Below are positions 51,853 to 59,907 of a stretch of DNA of 64,000 nt, one piece after another. The first letter of the stretch is position 1, and every line of letters starts with the position of its first letter. This stretch comes from Novosphingobium sp. UBA6272 (GTDB taxonomy: Bacteria; Pseudomonadota; Alphaproteobacteria; Sphingomonadales; Sphingomonadaceae): assembly GCF_002440635.1 (NCBI RefSeq), contig NZ_DJUW01000003.1, positions 114,276 through 178,275 on the forward strand, given 5' to 3'. The notes under the pieces are model-generated. The model was not told the DNA's origin, made no database searches, and was given only the letters and a program-made list of their open reading frames with translations. The translations under genes were made by a program, and so were the position numbers.

Positions 51853-52629
51853 ATGTCCTTACCCCAAACCCTCGCCGCCGCGCGGCCGATCGACGGCGGA
51901 TTTGCCGCCACTGTCCCGACCGAATGGATGCAGGGTCGCACTGCCTATGGCGGGTTTTCTGCCGCACTGGCGCTGGTTGCAGCACAGCGCCTGGTCGATG
52001 ATCTGCCGCCACTGCGCTCGGCCACGGTCAACTTCGTCGGGCCATTGGCGGGCGAGGTGGAAGTGCGGGCCAAGCTGCTGCGGCGCGGTCGCAATGCTTC
52101 GTGGATCTCGGCCGAAGTCAGCAACGAATCCGGTGTCGGACTGACCGCGACCTTCGTGTTCATGGGGCCGGTCGAAGCCAGCAGCCTGCACCTGCACGAG
52201 GTGCCGATGCCGGAATATGCCGTGCCGCTCGATCAGGCGGTCCCGCTGCCCGAACGCGCCGGACCGAGCTTCGCCCCCAATTTCGATCGCCGCTTCGCCT
52301 TGCCGCGCGGCGCGGAAAAGGTCCCGGAAATCCTGTGGTGGGAGCGGCTGAAGGACGTGGAAGGGCTCGATCCGATGGTCGCGCTGGTCCTGCTGGCCGA
52401 TGCGCTGCCGCCGGGGGTGATGCCGCTGACCGGCCCGGCGCCAATCAGCTCGATGACCTGGCTGATCAACCTACTGACCCCACTGCCGCAGACCGATGAT
52501 GGCTGGTACCTGCTCCAGGCCAGGGGCAACTATGCCGAGAAGGGCTGCTCCAGCCAGGACATGGCGATCTGGAATACCCGTGGCGAAGCCGTGGCGGTGG
52601 GGATGCAGTCGATCGCGGTGTTTGGTTGA
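51853..52629 (+). CDS. Acyl-CoA thioesterase family protein (TesB-like double hotdog)
   Basis: A 258-residue protein with two hotdog halves. The N-half contains QGRTAYGGFSAALALVAAQ and RSATVNFVGPLAGEVEVRAKLLRRGRNASWISAEV, and the C-half SSMTWLINLLTPLPQ, YAEKGCSSQDMAIWNTRGE. This matches the thioesterase-like family (TesB relatives) that hydrolyse acyl-CoAs. Its location after the propionate module suggests a safeguard function in CoA release, but the substrate is unknown. AAGGGAAAG precedes the ATG at 51853. Confidence 0.85.
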   Translation: MSLPQTLAAARPIDGGFAATVPTEWMQGRTAYGGFSAALALVAAQRLVDDLPPLRSATVNFVGPLAGEVEVRAKLLRRGRNASWISAEVSNESGVGLTATFVFMGPVEASSLHLHEVPMPEYAVPLDQAVPLPERAGPSFAPNFDRRFALPRGAEKVPEILWWERLKDVEGLDPMVALVLLADALPPGVMPLTGPAPISSMTWLINLLTPLPQTDDGWYLLQARGNYAEKGCSSQDMAIWNTRGEAVAVGMQSIAVFG

Positions 52630-52631
52630 TC

Positions 52632-52715
52632 CGTCATCCCCGTGAAAATGGGGATCGCTGGCCGGTGAGCAAGGCGCTTTGAGGCCAGCGGTCCCCGGTC
52701 AAGCCGGGGACGACG
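52632..52715. repeat. Intergenic palindromic repeat overlapping the end of the POT transporter gene
   Basis: Outer arms CGTCATCCCCG (52632-52642) and near complement (52705-52715); inner arms CGCTGGCC (52656-52663) and complement (52683-52690); local hairpins (CCCCGTGAAAATGGGG, CCCCGGTCAAGCCGGGG). The minus-strand POT gene ends at 52699 inside the right arm, so its last residues and stop codon derive from the repeat. Confidence 0.72.
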
Positions 52716-54222
52716 AGGCTTCGTTCAACCTTTTGCCGATCACCGCGCGGAACACGACAAAACCGACCAGTCCGGCCACGGCGGTACCGACATGGACCAG
52801 CCAGAAGCTGGGCGTGTCCATGGTCGAATACCAGCCGCCGATGATGCCGACCGTCTTGTTGGCAGTGAAGAAAGCCAGGTAGTAGATGCCGACCACCGTG
52901 GCGACGATCGCTTTGGGCGCGACCTTGGTGAACAGCGCCAGGCTGACCGGCATGATGTGGGCGAAACCGATCGAGTTGAGCAGGTGGAACATCACCGGCC
53001 AGAACAGCCCGATTTTGCCTGACCCCTGCGTCAGCGCGGCCATGTAGAGGCACAGTCCGCCGCCGATCACGAAGAAGCTGCCGATGATCATCTTGCCGAT
53101 CTCGTCCGGCTCCCAGCCGCCGCGATCGCTGCGCCATTTCCAATAGAGCGCGACCGCAGCGAGCATCGAGAAGCTGAGCGCCGCGTCGATAGTGATCATG
53201 TAGCTGGTCGGCAAGGTGGTGCCGAAGAAGGTCAGCTGGAAATGTTCGTCGGCCCAGACCAGATAGGCGTTGAAGATTTCCTGGTTGGTCAGCATCGACA
53301 GCGCGAGGATCGGGATCAGCATCAGTAGGGCGAAGACCCGGGGGCGGTCTGCCCCGGCGACAGCGGCGAGCAGGCCGATCGCCACCGATAGCCCGACCTG
53401 GCCGGAAATGCCCATCGCGGCAATTCCCGGAACGACTTTGCCGATGGCAATCAGGATCACCAGCGCCAGACCGGCAAACCCGAGCAGCTTCGTGCCGTTG
53501 ACCCCGTCTGACGATGCCTTCGCCTGAACTGCGCGGACCTCCTTGGGCAGCCACGGACCGGCCTTGATGTAAAGCAGCAGGCCCAGCACCATGACGATCC
53601 CGGCAGTGCCGAAACCATAGTGCCAGCCGACCTTCTCACCCAACGTGCCCGAGATCAGGGGCGCGATGATCACGCTGACGTTGATCGCGATGTAGAAGAT
53701 CTGGAACGCCATGGCGCGGCGCAGGTCCTTCGGACCGTAAAGCTCGCCCACCTGGCTGGCGATATTGCCCTTGAACAGCCCGACACCGATCACCAGGGCC
53801 AGCAGTGCGAACAGGAACAGGCCCTCGAACGCCATCAGGAAGTGACCGATTGCCATGACCAACGCCCCCGCCAGAAGCGTCGCGCGGCGGCCCAGCCAGC
53901 GGTCGGCGATCAGCCCGCCGGCAATCGGGGTCAGATAGACCAGGCTGGTGTAGTCACCGAAGATCGCAGAGGCGAGCGGTTGGCCTTCCTTGCCGTCGTA
54001 GGCCGCCTGTTGCAGCCAGCTCAGCCCGATAACACTGCCGATATGCTCGGGCAGCAGCAGGTACTTGACCATGTACAGCACCAGCAGCGTCTGCATCGAA
54101 TAGTACGAGAACCGCTCGCACCCTTCGACGAAGGCGAGGTAGCCGAGGCCCTTGGGGTGGCCCAGAAACGCGCGATCGTGCGGCGGGGCTTCCAGCTCGG
54201 GCGTGGCTTCGGCTACGGACAT
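52699..54222 (-). CDS. POT family proton-dependent oligopeptide transporter
   Basis: Major facilitator superfamily peptide/H+ symporter of the inner membrane, 507 residues and about 14 membrane segments. The family motif ExxERFxYY is present as EGCERFSYYSMQTLLVLY near the start, followed by TPIAGGLIADRWLGRRATLL, GVGLFKGNIASQVGELY (PTR2 signature region) and FQIFYIAINVSVIIAPL. It probably imports di- and tripeptides. The C-terminal codons (ASSSPA) lie in a palindromic repeat. Monocistronic, minus strand, 44 bp upstream of aroB's 3' end. Confidence 0.93.
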   Translation of the reverse strand: MSVAEATPELEAPPHDRAFLGHPKGLGYLAFVEGCERFSYYSMQTLLVLYMVKYLLLPEHIGSVIGLSWLQQAAYDGKEGQPLASAIFGDYTSLVYLTPIAGGLIADRWLGRRATLLAGALVMAIGHFLMAFEGLFLFALLALVIGVGLFKGNIASQVGELYGPKDLRRAMAFQIFYIAINVSVIIAPLISGTLGEKVGWHYGFGTAGIVMVLGLLLYIKAGPWLPKEVRAVQAKASSDGVNGTKLLGFAGLALVILIAIGKVVPGIAAMGISGQVGLSVAIGLLAAVAGADRPRVFALLMLIPILALSMLTNQEIFNAYLVWADEHFQLTFFGTTLPTSYMITIDAALSFSMLAAVALYWKWRSDRGGWEPDEIGKMIIGSFFVIGGGLCLYMAALTQGSGKIGLFWPVMFHLLNSIGFAHIMPVSLALFTKVAPKAIVATVVGIYYLAFFTANKTVGIIGGWYSTMDTPSFWLVHVGTAVAGLVGFVVFRAVIGKRLNEASSSPA

Positions 54223-54266
54223 GGTGCTCCCCGGGTTAGTTTCAGTTGCAACGGGTGGCTACCGCG

Positions 54267-55379
54267 TCAGACGGAGCGCTGCAACTCCTCGTCGAGGAAT
54301 TCCCCAACCTCTTCCAGATCAACATCCTTCGTAAGGTAGGCATCGCCAATTCCCCGCATCAGCACGAAGGGCAGGGTGCCCGCGTCCATCTTCTTGTCGT
54401 GCAGCATGTGCGCGACCAGCGCCTGGCCATCGCAGTTGAGGCCCAGCGCGGCGATCTCACTCATCATGCCGATCTCGGCGAAATGGCGGGCGACGTGTTC
54501 GGCGCTGGCCCGCGGCAGCAGTCCGCGCCGGGCTGAGAAGCGCGCGGCGAGGACCATGCCGAGCGCCACGCCTTCGCCGTGGAGCAACCGGTCGGAAAAG
54601 CCGGTCTGCGCCTCCAGCGCGTGGCCAAAGGTATGCCCGAGGTTGAGCAGCGCGCGCAGGCCGAGCGTTTCCTTCTCGTCGGCCTGGACGATCCGGGCCT
54701 TGGCCGCGACTGAATGGGCCACGGCATATTCACGCAACGCCGGATCGCCTGCCAGCATCGCCGCACCATTGGCATCGCACCAGGCGAAGAATTCGGCATC
54801 GCCGAGCAGGCCGTATTTGACCACTTCGGCATAGCCGGCTTTGAGCTCGCGCTCGGGCAGGGTGTCGAGCACGGCAAGGTCGGCCAGCACCAGTGCGGGC
54901 TGGTGGAACGCGCCGACCAGGTTCTTGCCCGCGCCGGTGTTGATCGCGGTCTTGCCGCCGACACTGGAATCGACCTGAGCGAGCAGGGTGGTGGGAAGCT
55001 GGATGAACTTGCAGCCGCGCTTGAGGATGGCGGCGGCAAAACCAGTCAGATCCCCGATCACCCCGCCGCCCAACGCGAGAATGTGATCGCCGCGCTCGAC
55101 CTCCTCGGCCAGCAGCCAGTCGACCGTGGCGGCAAGCTGTTCCCAGCTCTTGCTGGGTTCGCCGGGAGGAAGGACCCGCCAGACGGCTTCATGGCCGCCT
55201 TCGCGCAGTGCATTTTCGACCACCGCGCCCCAGGCCGCATGGACCCGGATGTCGGTGACGATCGGCACCCGGCGCTTGCGCAGGCGGCCGCTGCACTGCT
55301 CGGTCAGGCTTGCGAGCAGCCCCGTGCCGATCCGCACTTCGTAAGGTGCGCCAGCAATGTCGACGGGGATCACAGCCAT
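54267..55379 (-). CDS. aroB: 3-dehydroquinate synthase
   Basis: NAD- and metal-dependent enzyme of the shikimate pathway that cyclises DAHP to 3-dehydroquinate, 370 residues. Typical motifs are LPPGEPSKSWEQL, ALGGGVIGDLTGFAAAILKRG, QLPTTLLAQVDSSVGGKTAIN, AGYAEVVKYG and GHTFGHALEAQTGF (metal-binding His), with GEGVALGM. The ATG at 55379 overlaps the aroK 3' end by 10 bp, giving the usual aroK-aroB operon. Confidence 0.96.
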   Translation of the reverse strand: MAVIPVDIAGAPYEVRIGTGLLASLTEQCSGRLRKRRVPIVTDIRVHAAWGAVVENALREGGHEAVWRVLPPGEPSKSWEQLAATVDWLLAEEVERGDHILALGGGVIGDLTGFAAAILKRGCKFIQLPTTLLAQVDSSVGGKTAINTGAGKNLVGAFHQPALVLADLAVLDTLPERELKAGYAEVVKYGLLGDAEFFAWCDANGAAMLAGDPALREYAVAHSVAAKARIVQADEKETLGLRALLNLGHTFGHALEAQTGFSDRLLHGEGVALGMVLAARFSARRGLLPRASAEHVARHFAEIGMMSEIAALGLNCDGQALVAHMLHDKKMDAGTLPFVLMRGIGDAYLTKDVDLEEVGEFLDEELQRSV

Positions 55380-55945
55380 TCGGCAATTCCTTTCAGCACC
55401 CGGCCGACCGTGCGGCCCTGCGGACCGGCCGAGCTCATGACATGGATCGGCGCCTCGGCATAGGCCGGCTCGCGCTCGGTCTTGAGCCTTGCCAGGATCT
55501 CGCGCGGGTTGCCATTGCGGAGCAGGGGCCGGGTTTCCTTGCGCCCGACCCGGTCGACCAGCACGTCGAGATCGCTGTCGAGCCAGACGGCGATCGCCTT
55601 GTCGAGGATCAGGCGGCGAGTCTCGGAATTGACAAAGGCGCCGCCGCCGGTGGCGATGACCTTGCGAGATCCCTCGCCTTCGATCAGCCGGGCAATCACC
55701 CGGCGCTCGCCATCGCGGAAATAGGCCTCGCCGAACTGGGCAAAGATTTCGCTGATCGACATCTGCGCGGCGCGCTCGATCTCGTCGTCTGCATCGACGA
55801 AAGGCATATGCAGCAATCCCGCCAGCTTGCGCCCGATGCTCGATTTACCCACGCCCATCAGGCCGACCAGCACGACCGGACGGTCGATCCGGTGGGCCAG
55901 GGCCTCTATTTCGGCCGAGGAAAGCGCTGCTTCATCATGCTCCAT
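55370..55945 (-). CDS. aroK: Shikimate kinase
   Basis: Phosphorylates shikimate with ATP, 191 residues. P-loop VLVGLMGVGKSSIGRKLA, shikimate-binding VDADDEIERAA and RDGERRVIARL, VIATGGGAF (second binding loop) and the lid arginines in GRKETRPLLRNGNP. It carries an N-terminal extension of about 20 residues (MEHDEAALSSAEIEALAHRI) that is usual in alphaproteobacteria. The ATG at 55945 is used; the longer open frame upstream overlaps the divergent small gene at 56008. First gene of aroK-aroB. Confidence 0.95.
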   Translation of the reverse strand: MEHDEAALSSAEIEALAHRIDRPVVLVGLMGVGKSSIGRKLAGLLHMPFVDADDEIERAAQMSISEIFAQFGEAYFRDGERRVIARLIEGEGSRKVIATGGGAFVNSETRRLILDKAIAVWLDSDLDVLVDRVGRKETRPLLRNGNPREILARLKTEREPAYAEAPIHVMSSAGPQGRTVGRVLKGIAEWL

Positions 55946-56007
55946 TGCGGCCCCGCCTATAGATAGGCTAACCGACAGTGCAAGTTTCCGGGCTGGAGAG
56001 GTCGCGC

Positions 56008-56154
56008 GTGGCGTTGGATAGGCGCAAGTCGATAGGTTTGATGGTGGCACTCGCGGTGCTGGTCGGCGTGCTCGGCTGGGCCTGGGTGGACGGCGGCGAG
56101 CGCCCGGTTTCGCCGCAATACGCCCCTGCCGTGCTGCCCGGAGATGCCAAGTGA
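56008..56154 (+). CDS. Small single-pass membrane protein (48 aa)
   Basis: A 48-residue protein: basic start MALDRRKSIG, one hydrophobic segment (about 10-27, LMVALAVLVGVLGWAWV) and a short Pro-rich tail ending PAVLPGDAK. It starts with GTG at 56008, preceded by GGAGAGG at six bases, and its TGA overlaps the GTG start of the 608-residue gene (GTGA). This coupling and the good ribosome binding site make it likely to be real. Function unknown; probably an inner-membrane partner of the exported downstream protein. Confidence 0.7.
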   Translation: MALDRRKSIGLMVALAVLVGVLGWAWVDGGERPVSPQYAPAVLPGDAK

Positions 56155-57977
56155 AGCGGCTGCTCCTGCTCGCCGGCGGGACCGCGCTTGCCTTGTCCTC
56201 GGCGCTGGTGCTGGCTCAGGATTCGCCCGAATCGCTGCTTCCCCCAGGTTTTGAAAAACCGAAGGCCCGCCCGGCAACCCCGACGGCACCGAATCCGGGA
56301 TCTACTCCGGTCGTGCAGCCGTTGCCCGGAGAAAGCGGATCTGCCCCCAAGGCCGCCGCCGCACAACGCACGCTTCCCAACGGACAGCGCGTTCCGACGC
56401 TGAAAGAGCTGGAGGCAATGACCCCAGATCAGCTTGATGAGCTGCTTGGACTCAAGCCCAAGTTCGATATGCCGGCCGCGGCGCGCCGCTCGATGAAGCG
56501 GGTTGGCGTCCTGGCTGAGGATGAGGGTGGCTTTCCCGGTGGTTCGTTGGGGCGGCAAAGCCCGCAACTGGTCAGCAAATTGCTCGATGGCAACAAGGGT
56601 CGGCTGGTATCGCGCTGGGGCCACATCCTGCTGCGCCGCGCGCTGGTTTCGCGGATGGATGCGCCGGCGGGGATGAACCCGGCCGATTTCGCCGGAGGCC
56701 GGGCGGCCTTGCTGGTGCGGATGGGCGAGGGCGATCTGGCCCGCGCGGTGGTGCAGGATGTCGATGCCGGCAACTACACCGACAGCCTGACCCGCGCCGC
56801 GCTCGATGCCTATGCCTTTACCGCCGATATCACCGGGATCTGCCCGGTGGTGGCAGTGCAGGGCGGCGCGCGCAAGGATGGCGAATGGCGGATGCTGCGC
56901 GGGATCTGCTCCTCGTTCCAGGGTGACGGGGCCTCGGGCATGGCCCAGCTCGACAAGCTGGTTGGCGAAGATGGCCTGACCCGGATCGACGTGCTGCTGG
57001 CCCAGAAATACGCCGGGGCTGCCGGCAAGGTCCGCCGCGCGGTCAAGATCGAGTGGGACGGGATCAGCGACATGAACCCGTGGCGCTACGCATTGTCGAT
57101 CGCACTTGGCATCGAGCCGCCGGCCGAGGCGATGAAGGATGCCCCGCAGCGCTATTCCCTGGTCGCAGCATCCGCGCCGATGCTCGGGCTCGAATCGCGC
57201 GCCAAAGGAGCCGATCGAGCCGCCGCGACCGGAATCCTCTCGAGCGCAGCCATGGTAGATCTCTACAGCCAGATCTATGCGCAGCAGGACATCACCGGCG
57301 ATTGGGAGACAGCTGCCGAAACGCTGCGCAACGCCTATGTCGGCGCTTCAGCGTCTGAACGGATGGCTGCGATCAAGCAATTGTGGGACGGAGCTCCGGA
57401 TGCCGAAGCGCGCTATTCGCGCCAGGTGCTGACCGCCTATGCCGCAGCTCGGATGCCGGTGTCGGGGGATCAGTCTGGTGATGCAGCCGATCTGATCGCA
57501 TCGATGTTGACAGCCGGGCTCGATCGCAATGCACTGGCCTGGGGTGGACAGGTCGATACCGGTTCGCTGGCCTGGGGCATGCTGGCCGTAGCCGCGCCGG
57601 AGCGCGCGCAGCCGGTCGATGGCGGGGCGCTCAACAGCTTTTACGGCAATGATCCCAGCGACGAATACCGCAAGAGCGGATTCCTGCTGGCCGGGCTATA
57701 CGGTCTGCAGCGGATCGATGATACTACGGCCAAGGACTTTGCTGACAAGCTCTCGGTCGATCTGGGCCGGCAGACCAACTGGACCAGGCTGATCGCTCAG
57801 GCCGCCGATGCCAACAACGGCGCACTGGTCGCATTGCTCGCCGGGGTAGGCATGCAGGGTAACGGCTGGGACAAGATGACCCCGCTGCATCTTTATCACA
57901 TCGTTTCGGCGCTCAACCGCGTCGGGCTGAGCGCCGAAGCGCGGATGATCGCGGCCGAAGCGGTGGCGCGGGGCTGA
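56151..57977 (+). CDS. Large exported protein of unknown function
   Basis: A 608-residue protein with a signal peptide (about 1-22, MKRLLLLAGGTALALSSALV). A Pro-rich linker (about 25-75) is followed by the short motif LKELEAMTPDQLDELLGLKP and a long alpha-helical region with repeated A-rich helix pairs like those of TPR or SEL1 solenoids (DFAGGRAALLVRMGEGDLARAVV, SAEARMIAAEAVARG at the end). No catalytic motif is seen. GTG start at 56151, coupled to the 48-aa membrane protein upstream, and xerD starts at its 3' end. Function unknown; a periplasmic scaffold is conceivable. Confidence 0.75.
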   Translation: MKRLLLLAGGTALALSSALVLAQDSPESLLPPGFEKPKARPATPTAPNPGSTPVVQPLPGESGSAPKAAAAQRTLPNGQRVPTLKELEAMTPDQLDELLGLKPKFDMPAAARRSMKRVGVLAEDEGGFPGGSLGRQSPQLVSKLLDGNKGRLVSRWGHILLRRALVSRMDAPAGMNPADFAGGRAALLVRMGEGDLARAVVQDVDAGNYTDSLTRAALDAYAFTADITGICPVVAVQGGARKDGEWRMLRGICSSFQGDGASGMAQLDKLVGEDGLTRIDVLLAQKYAGAAGKVRRAVKIEWDGISDMNPWRYALSIALGIEPPAEAMKDAPQRYSLVAASAPMLGLESRAKGADRAAATGILSSAAMVDLYSQIYAQQDITGDWETAAETLRNAYVGASASERMAAIKQLWDGAPDAEARYSRQVLTAYAAARMPVSGDQSGDAADLIASMLTAGLDRNALAWGGQVDTGSLAWGMLAVAAPERAQPVDGGALNSFYGNDPSDEYRKSGFLLAGLYGLQRIDDTTAKDFADKLSVDLGRQTNWTRLIAQAADANNGALVALLAGVGMQGNGWDKMTPLHLYHIVSALNRVGLSAEARMIAAEAVARG

Positions 57978-58009
57978 CGATTTCGGCCGCGATCGAGTCC
58001 TTCCTGGCG

Positions 58010-58864
58010 ATGCTGGCCGCAGAGCGCGGCGCTGCTGCGAACACGCTGGCGGCCTATCGCCGCGATCTGGAAGGCGCGGAGGAAGCGATTGGCGACCTCG
58101 TGGCGGCAGACAATGCCGTGCTGGCGTCGCTGGGCACTGTCTGGGCCGGCCTTGCCCCGTCGAGCCTGGCCCGCAAATGCTCTGCGCTGCGGCAGTTCTA
58201 TGGCTTTCTGATGGACGAGGGTTGGCGCAAGGACGATCCCTCTCCGGCCTTGCCGCGCCCGCGCGCGCGCCGGCCGCTGCCGCGCCTTTTGAACCATGCC
58301 GAGGTTGAGGCGCTGTTTGCCCGCGCCGAGGAAGATGCGGCAGGTGAGAAGCCCGATGCGGTGCGGATGCTGGCCTTGCTTGAACTGCTCTATGGCTCGG
58401 GCCTGCGCGCGACCGAACTGGTTTCGCTGCCGCTATCCGCCGTGCCGCGCGATGCGCCGTTCCTGACGGTTACCGGCAAGGGCGGCCAGCAACGGATGGT
58501 CCCGGTCAGCACCCGCGCCCGGCAGGCGCTGTCGCGCTGGATGGCGCTGCGCGGCGGGGAGGGGAAGGCGCTGTTTCCCTCCAGTTCGAAACAGGGTCAC
58601 CTGACCCGGATCCGCCTGTTCCAGCTGCTCCGGGCGCTGGCGGCGCGGGCCGGGCTCGATCCGGAAAAGGTCAGCCCGCACGTGCTGCGCCACGCCTTTG
58701 CGACGCATTTGCTGGAGGGCGGGGCCGACCTGCGGGTGCTCCAGACGCTGCTCGGCCATGCCGATATCGCCACCACCCAGATCTACACGCATGTCGATTC
58801 GGCGCGGCTGGTGGCGCTGGTCAACGCGCGGCACCCTCTTGCCGTGCGCGGTCAGGGGGGCTAG
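58010..58864 (+). CDS. xerD: Tyrosine recombinase XerD-like
   Basis: Site-specific recombinase, most likely the chromosomal XerC/XerD type that resolves dimers at dif. The catalytic set is complete: Arg in GSGLRATELVSL, Lys in TGKGGQQRMVP, HVLRHAFATHLLEGG (His-x-x-Arg), the second His in LLGHADIATT and the nucleophile Tyr in QIYTHVD. The N-terminal SAM-like core-binding domain begins too late with the ATG at 58010: SAAIESFLA, which fits the family, is encoded directly upstream. A non-standard start (CTG at 57974 overlapping the previous stop, or ATT at 57980) would restore 10-12 residues. XerC and XerD are not reliably separable by eye. The context (next to accA, no phage genes) indicates the housekeeping enzyme. 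Confidence 0.9.
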   Translation: MLAAERGAAANTLAAYRRDLEGAEEAIGDLVAADNAVLASLGTVWAGLAPSSLARKCSALRQFYGFLMDEGWRKDDPSPALPRPRARRPLPRLLNHAEVEALFARAEEDAAGEKPDAVRMLALLELLYGSGLRATELVSLPLSAVPRDAPFLTVTGKGGQQRMVPVSTRARQALSRWMALRGGEGKALFPSSSKQGHLTRIRLFQLLRALAARAGLDPEKVSPHVLRHAFATHLLEGGADLRVLQTLLGHADIATTQIYTHVDSARLVALVNARHPLAVRGQGG

Positions 58865-58873
58865 CGCGGCGGG

Positions 58874-59821
58874 ATGATTTCCTACCTTGAATTCGAAAAG
58901 CCCGTAGCGGCGCTCGAAGCCCGGATTGCCGAGCTGCGCCAGACCGCAGCCGGTGGCGATGTCGATATTTCTGCTGAAATCCGCCGGCTTGAGATGAAGA
59001 GCGCGGATCTGCTGGCTGCGACCTACAAGGCGCTGACCCCTTGGCAGAAGACCCAGGTTGCCCGCCACCCGATGCGGCCGCACTTCGTCGATTATGTCGC
59101 GCAGATGTTTACCGATTTCATGCCCTTGGGCGGGGACCGCTATTTCGGCGATGATCAGGCGATTATCGGCGGCTTTGCTCGGCTGGGGAATCGCCGGGTG
59201 ATGCTGATCGGGCATGAGAAGGGCAACGACACCCAAAGCCGGATCAAGCACAATTTCGGCATGGGCAAGCCGGAAGGCTATCGCAAGGCAATCCGCCTGA
59301 TGGAGCTCGCCGGGCGGTTCGGGCTGCCGGTCGTGACGCTGGTCGATACCTCGGGCGCGTTCCCCGGGGTTGAGGCGGAAGAGCGCGGCCAGGCCGAAGC
59401 GATTGCCCGTTCGACCCAGGCCTGTCTGGCCTTGCCGGTGCCGATGGTCGCGGTGATCGTGGGTGAAGGCGGATCGGGCGGCGCTGTCGCTCTGGCCAGC
59501 GCGGAACGCGTGCTGATGATGGAACATGCGGTCTATTCGGTAATCAGCCCCGAAGGCTGCGCCTCGATCCTGTGGCGCACCGCCGAAAAGGCGGCCGACG
59601 CGGCCGAGGCGATGAAGGTGACCGCGCAGGACCTTCTTGCGCTGGGCGTGATTGACCGGATCGTCAAGGAGCCGGTCGGTGGTGCTCACCGCGATCCAGT
59701 TCTCGCCACGTCCGCGCTGGCCAAGGCGATCGAAGAGGAACTGGATTCCTTGACCAAGCTTTCGCCGGAAAAATTGAGAGTCATGCGCGAGGAACGGTTC
59801 CTGCGGATCGGCGAAGGCTGA
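58874..59821 (+). CDS. accA: Acetyl-CoA carboxylase carboxyltransferase alpha subunit
   Basis: Carboxyltransferase subunit of acetyl-CoA carboxylase, first step of fatty acid synthesis, 315 residues. N-terminal ISYLEFEKPVAALEARIAEL, the crotonase-type core with VMLIGHEKGNDTQSRIKHNF, GMGKPEGYRKAIRLMELA, TLVDTSGAFPGVEAEERGQ and VGEGGSGGAVALASAERVLM, followed by YSVISPEGCASILW. Start ATG at 58874, 9 bp after xerD. The beta subunit and biotin partners are not in this window. Confidence 0.96.
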   Translation: MISYLEFEKPVAALEARIAELRQTAAGGDVDISAEIRRLEMKSADLLAATYKALTPWQKTQVARHPMRPHFVDYVAQMFTDFMPLGGDRYFGDDQAIIGGFARLGNRRVMLIGHEKGNDTQSRIKHNFGMGKPEGYRKAIRLMELAGRFGLPVVTLVDTSGAFPGVEAEERGQAEAIARSTQACLALPVPMVAVIVGEGGSGGAVALASAERVLMMEHAVYSVISPEGCASILWRTAEKAADAAEAMKVTAQDLLALGVIDRIVKEPVGGAHRDPVLATSALAKAIEEELDSLTKLSPEKLRVMREERFLRIGEG

Positions 59822-59907
59822 GCCAGCAAGGTTCAGGGGGCTTTCCAACCGTTTGACAGGGGTCTAGTCTGTTAACCCTCGGAAAACGTTGTGGAGGATC
59901 GCGTCCC

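Noticed and set aside
58010..58864. XerD as integrase of a genomic island
   Set aside because: Full catalytic set, normal GC and housekeeping neighbours (accA, aroKB); no phage genes, no att-like repeats at the tRNA-Arg or tRNA-Phe.
59852..59875. Sigma-70 promoter TTGACA upstream of the M48 protease
   Set aside because: No acceptable -10 hexamer at 16-18 bp spacing, so not listed as a promoter.
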